From an uncultured bacterium (GTDB lineage Bacteria > Cyanobacteriota > Vampirovibrionia > Gastranaerophilales > Gastranaerophilaceae): a DNA stretch of 8,689 bases. Of this stretch, positions 6,175 to 8,689 are shown in pieces (within the stretch, counting starts at the first letter, position 1; every line of letters begins with the position of its first letter). The stretch spans positions 1 through 8,689 of the forward strand of contig CANAXK010000056.1 of NCBI GenBank assembly GCA_947365485.1, in the 5' to 3' direction. The notes below the pieces were generated by a model. That model saw only the letters and a list, made by a program, of their open reading frames with translations, did not search any database and was not told the DNA's origin. The translations under genes were made by a program, and so were the position numbers.

Positions 6175-6187
6175 ATAAATTTACAAT
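6166..6187. promoter_or_regulatory. Inverted repeat ATTGTAA-N8-TTACAAT, possible operator
   Basis: A 7-bp dyad with an 8-nt spacer overlaps the predicted -10 of the GNAT-like gene. The same half-site (TTGTAA) occurs again at 6194-6199. The placement suits a repressor or other dimeric regulator acting on this divergent region; no known regulator is identified. Confidence 0.35.
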
Positions 6188-6193
6188 TCGGGC

Positions 6194-6222
6194 TTGTAAA
6201 AAAAAATAGTTTGAAGTACACT
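6194..6222 (+). promoter_or_regulatory. Putative rpmB promoter
   Basis: TTGTAA (6194-6199) and TACACT (6217-6222) are 17 bp apart and each match the consensus at four of six positions. An alternative is the extended element TGT-TATTAC at 6222-6230. The ribosome site AGAAGGA (6241-6247) precedes the rpmB ATG by 9 nt. Confidence 0.35.
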
Positions 6223-6234
6223 GTTATTACACTG
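6216..6234 (+). repeat. Direct repeat TACACTG, 11-bp period, upstream of rpmB
   Basis: GTACACTG (6216-6223) and TTACACTG (6227-6234) share TACACTG exactly, with an 11-bp offset, about one DNA turn. They cover the predicted -10 and start region of rpmB. Same-face direct repeats can bind a tandem regulator, but two 7-bp copies could also be coincidence. Confidence 0.45.
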
Positions 6235-6256
6235 GTAGAAAGAAGGAAATAGAACT

Positions 6257-6448
6257 ATGTCAAAACAATGTGAAGTATGCGGTAAAAAACCTATCAAGAC
6301 AGCAAAATTAACATTTTCTCATAAACAAATTGTAAAAAGACAGACTCCAAACTTACAAGAAATCAGAGTTAATGTAAATGGTCAGGCTAAGAAAATGACA
6401 GTATGCACTTCTTGTCTGAAAGCTGGAAAAGTTCAAAAAGCTGTATAG
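6257..6448 (+). CDS. rpmB: 50S ribosomal protein L28
   Basis: A 63-residue basic protein of the usual bacterial L28 length. It begins MSKQCEVCGKKP, where the N-terminal region contacts 23S rRNA, and has the hallmark TFSHKQIVKRQTPNLQ segment and the closing VCTSCLKAGKVQKAV. Cys5/Cys8 and Cys50/Cys53 form two CxxC pairs, so this is the zinc-binding (C+) form. L28 is a late-assembling large-subunit protein in the cytoplasm. The gene stands alone, with its own promoter region and strong ribosome site (AGAAGGA) upstream and an intrinsic terminator about 30 bp downstream, so it is a monocistronic unit. It is not joined to rpmG (L33), with which it is often paired elsewhere. Confidence 0.97.
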   Translation: MSKQCEVCGKKPIKTAKLTFSHKQIVKRQTPNLQEIRVNVNGQAKKMTVCTSCLKAGKVQKAV

Positions 6449-6475
6449 GTTTTAAAAACAAAAATTTAGTAACAC

Positions 6476-6510
6476 AAGAGACCGACTTTTAAGCCGGTCT
6501 TTTTTTATTT
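6476..6510 (+). terminator. Rho-independent terminator of rpmB
   Basis: AGACCG (6479-6484) pairs with CGGTCT (6495-6500) around an internal ACTT/AAGC arm that can partly extend the stem. It is followed directly by a T-rich run (6500-6506, then TTT). The upstream A's can also pair with the T-tract. Position and shape fit the end of the rpmB transcript. Confidence 0.9.
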
Positions 6511-6525
6511 TTTGTGTGCTAGAAG

Positions 6526-6560
6526 TTTCCTCCCTTGATGGGGAGGGCTAGGGTGGGGTA
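6526..6560. repeat. GC-rich hairpin element, possible dispersed intergenic repeat
   Basis: CCTCCC (6529-6534) and GGGAGG (6541-6546) form a 6-bp GC hairpin with a 6-nt loop, followed by GCTAGGGTGGGGT. Its composition differs sharply from the AT-rich intergenic DNA around it. It sits between the convergent rpmB and bioF genes. Elements of this general look (CTCCC...GGGAG followed by CTAGGGTGGGG) are found scattered between genes in diverse bacteria, as I recall; copy number in this genome cannot be seen. It has no T-tract on the bioF side, so it is not an obvious bioF terminator. Confidence 0.5.
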
Positions 6561-6565
6561 CAGCC

Positions 6566-7690
6566 TTACACCAAATCAAGCACCCGCTCAAAATCCTCCA
6601 ACCTGCAATCCGCACTAAGCGAAATCCTTAACCTCGAAGTACCCTCAGGCACTGTAGGAGGCCTAATCGCAGGTATGTAAAACCCTAAAGAACGCAACTT
6701 CTCGGAGACCTTTACGGTCCTTTCGTTTTCTCCGATAATTATCGGGATAATATGCGAATTTGAAACCGTCTCAATCCCTCTTGATTCCATAATCTCATGC
6801 ACAGATGAAGTCAGTTCTTTTAACTTTTCCTTTTGTGCTTCAAGAAAACTTCTCTTTTCAGTTAAAAGCCAATTTGACCATGCAATATTCAGAGGCGGGA
6901 TTGAGGTCGAGAATATGAAAGAACGCGCCTTGTTTATCAAATATGATATAATTGCTTCACTCGACACGCAAAACGCGCCAAACGAGCCCACAGCCTTCCC
7001 AAATGTCGCTGTAATTATATCCACATCACTGCCTTTTGATAAGCCTGCAAAATTATCTCCATAGCAGCAAAAAGCATGCGCTTCATCCACCATCAAAAGA
7101 CAATCATATTTTTTCTTTAACTCAATCAGCCTGTCCAAATCAACCACGTCACCGTCCATGCTGAACACTGATTCTGTCACAATAATAGCACGCTTGTATT
7201 GCCTCCGCTTAGTTTCAAGCAGCTTTTCAAGATTGTCATAATCAAAATGTCTGTATCTTATAAACTCACCCTTTGCAAGCTGCATACCGTCAATAATACT
7301 CGCATGGTTGAGTTTGTCAGAAAAAACAACGTCATCCTTGCCAACAAGAGCTGAAATCACCCCGAGATTGCACTGATACCCGGTATTGAATATAAGCGCA
7401 GCTTCTTTCCCCCACAGATTTGCAACAGTCTTTTCAAGGGCCGAATACTCGGGCGAGCTTCCGCTCAAAAGCCTTGCAGATGCTGTTGATAAAAGGTAAT
7501 CAGCGTTCTTTAAGAACTCGTCTCTAAGCGCCTTTTTCGTGCTGATTCCAAGGTAGTCGTTAGAAGCAAAGTTTATGTATTCTTTTCCGTCTACAACTAT
7601 TTTGCCATCTGATTTTGATTCAATTTGCGGTATTTTTCTCAGCTGGTCTTTCTGTTTCAGTCCTTCCAGCTCTTCTAAAATCTTTTTCAT
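6566..7690 (-). CDS. bioF: 8-amino-7-oxononanoate synthase (biotin synthesis)
   Basis: A 374-residue PLP enzyme of the alpha-oxoamine synthase family, close to the 384 residues of E. coli BioF. It joins pimeloyl-ACP or pimeloyl-CoA with L-alanine to give 8-amino-7-oxononanoate, CO2 and free ACP/CoA in the cytoplasm. Visible landmarks are FASNDYLGI (41-49), SARLLSGSSPEYSALE (71-86), FNTGYQCNLG (101-110, PLP-stacking area), LNHASIIDG (127-135, with His129), SVFSMDGD (174-181), VDEAHAFCCYG (201-211, with Asp202 and His205) and the PLP lysine K232 in TATFGKAVGS. The related enzymes KBL (threonine degradation) and ALAS (heme) have the same fold. The SNDYLG start and overall length favour BioF. It begins 2 bp after the protease stop codon with a weak ribosome site, so it is probably co-transcribed. 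No other bio genes are in the window. Confidence 0.85.
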   Translation of the reverse strand: MKKILEELEGLKQKDQLRKIPQIESKSDGKIVVDGKEYINFASNDYLGISTKKALRDEFLKNADYLLSTASARLLSGSSPEYSALEKTVANLWGKEAALIFNTGYQCNLGVISALVGKDDVVFSDKLNHASIIDGMQLAKGEFIRYRHFDYDNLEKLLETKRRQYKRAIIVTESVFSMDGDVVDLDRLIELKKKYDCLLMVDEAHAFCCYGDNFAGLSKGSDVDIITATFGKAVGSFGAFCVSSEAIISYLINKARSFIFSTSIPPLNIAWSNWLLTEKRSFLEAQKEKLKELTSSVHEIMESRGIETVSNSHIIPIIIGENERTVKVSEKLRSLGFYIPAIRPPTVPEGTSRLRISLSADCRLEDFERVLDLV

Positions 7691-7692
7691 AC

Positions 7693-8689
7693 TTACTTGG
7701 TGTTATTTAATATCTCTTTTGCTTTTTCTAATTGAATATCTTTTTTGGAGTCAATAAAGAAGTCAAACTCGTTTCCGACCTCAACATCAGGTTTGATGCC
7801 AAGCTTGTTGATATCAGTTCCGTTTGGCGTCAAATACCTTGCGATTGTCACATTAAGCCCCGTCTGGTTAGGAAGCGGTACAACCTTCTGCACAAGCCCT
7901 TTACCGAAAGTCTTTCTGCCAACAAGAGTTGCTCTGTGGTAGTCTTTGAGCGCGCCTGAAAGTATTTCACTTGCGCTGGCGCTCGCACCGTTTACAAGAA
8001 CTACGACAGGCTTGTTAAGCGGGAATCTGTCGTCCTGTGCCTTTATAGACTTCTTATACCCGTTTCTGTAAATAATATCAACAATTGTGCCGTTATCAAG
8101 GAACATGTCTGCTATGAATACTGCGTTGTCCAACAATCCGCCAGTGTTTCCACGAAGGTCAAGGATAAGCTTATCAGCGTTTTTAGTGTTCTGAAGAGCT
8201 TCCATAAACTCGTTTGGAGTTGTTCCGCTCATGAAGCTTACTATTTGGATATAACCGATGTGATTATCAACAATAGAGCTTTTTACAGTCTTAATCTTGA
8301 TTTCTTTACGTTTGATTTTCTTTGTTAATTTTTTGTTGTTTCTTAGAATTGTAAGCTCAACAACACTATTTTCCGGCCCTCTAACAAGAGTTGCAACATC
8401 AGAAACATTCATACCGCTGATATCTTTGCCGTCAACAGCCGTTATAATATCACCCTGCTTAAGCTGTGCAAAGTCCGCAGGAGTGGATGGAATTACATTA
8501 AAAATCTCAATCTTGCCTGCATTAGAGTAAATATTTACCCCGATACCGTAGATTTTTGAAGTAATTGAGGTTGTTAAGTCCTGATAATCCTTTTTAGGCA
8601 TAAACCGCGTGTAAGGCTCGTTAAGGCTCGCAATCATTGTGTCAATAGCAATTCTTGCGTCCTCGTTTGTCTTAATCTTGCCCTGATAG
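7693..8689 (-). CDS. C-terminal processing protease, S41 family (5' end missing)
   Basis: The reading frame is open to the right edge, so the N terminus, including any signal peptide, is outside. About 331 residues remain. In order they show the pre-PDZ segment with LNEPYTRFMPKKDY (codons from about 8625), a PDZ domain (GIGVNIYSNAGKIEIFNVIP through QGDIITAVDGKDISG) that recruits substrate C termini, and the protease core. The core has LILDLRGNTGGLL and the NGASASASEILSGAL nucleophile motif. The middle Ser of SASAS (codon 7977-7975) and the Lys of TFGKGLVQ (codon 7902-7900) lie 25 residues apart, as for the Ser/Lys dyad of Prc and CtpA. These enzymes act in the periplasm or on envelope proteins. 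In oxygenic cyanobacteria CtpA matures photosystem II protein D1, but nothing here suggests that substrate. bioF follows after 2 bp. Confidence 0.93.
   Translation of the reverse strand, partial: YQGKIKTNEDARIAIDTMIASLNEPYTRFMPKKDYQDLTTSITSKIYGIGVNIYSNAGKIEIFNVIPSTPADFAQLKQGDIITAVDGKDISGMNVSDVATLVRGPENSVVELTILRNNKKLTKKIKRKEIKIKTVKSSIVDNHIGYIQIVSFMSGTTPNEFMEALQNTKNADKLILDLRGNTGGLLDNAVFIADMFLDNGTIVDIIYRNGYKKSIKAQDDRFPLNKPVVVLVNGASASASEILSGALKDYHRATLVGRKTFGKGLVQKVVPLPNQTGLNVTIARYLTPNGTDINKLGIKPDVEVGNEFDFFIDSKKDIQLEKAKEILNNTK

Noticed and set aside
6128..6175. Longer GNAT-like protein starting from TTG at 6175 (16 extra residues)
   Set aside because: The TTG overlaps a predicted extended -10 element, and the ATG at 6127 is the first standard start.
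6166..6187. NtcA-type site (GTA-N8-TAC)
   Set aside because: The spacing between GTA and TAC is 10, not 8.
8635..8637. ATG at 8637 as the start of the processing protease
   Set aside because: The frame stays open and protein-like to the right edge (YQGKIKTNEDARIAIDT), and S41 proteases normally have more N-terminal sequence before the LNEPYTRF segment, so the true start is outside.
1..8689. Mobile elements, CRISPR arrays, tRNA or rRNA genes
   Set aside because: No transposase or integrase motifs, no regularly spaced repeats and no tRNA-like cloverleaf were recognised; intergenic spaces are all under 150 bp.

Overview
The window is a moderately AT-rich bacterial chromosome segment with eight complete protein genes and two that run off the ends. 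There are no phage, transposon, CRISPR, tRNA or rRNA features. The gene content and style suggest a Gram-negative-type envelope: a Sec-exported TPR protein and a C-terminal processing protease. I lean towards a non-photosynthetic cyanobacterial relative (Melainabacteria/Vampirovibrionia, Gastranaerophilales type). This rests on the REC-LuxR regulators, the pentapeptide protein and the style of the GNAT-like protein, and it is an inference that I could not check against any database.

Layout. A family 2 glycosyltransferase (minus strand, 3' end missing) occupies 1-428. It is divergent from a tight plus-strand cluster at 516-5492. In order, the cluster encodes a GAF plus HD-GYP cyclic-di-GMP-type phosphodiesterase, an exported TPR protein, a NarL-type response regulator, a second response regulator with an OmpR-like receiver and a LuxR-type DNA-binding domain, and a very acidic pentapeptide-repeat protein. 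Junctions are 8 bp and 11 bp overlaps, then gaps of 1 and 9 bp, so one transcript is likely. A minus-strand GNAT-like gene (5489-6127) converges on the cluster; the two stop codons share the tetranucleotide CTAG. Next come plus-strand rpmB (ribosomal protein L28) with its own terminator, a GC-rich hairpin repeat, and then minus-strand bioF and an S41 C-terminal processing protease gene. These last two are 2 bp apart, and the protease gene runs off the right end.

How the genes may work together. The 516-5492 cluster looks like a compact signalling module: a cytoplasmic ligand-sensing phosphodiesterase, an exported repeat protein, two DNA-binding response regulators and an acidic beta-helical protein that could be an effector or decoy. 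No histidine kinase or diguanylate cyclase gene lies in the window, so the inputs must come from elsewhere. This cluster is the best candidate for an undescribed system here. The right-hand genes are housekeeping: translation, biotin synthesis and envelope proteolysis.
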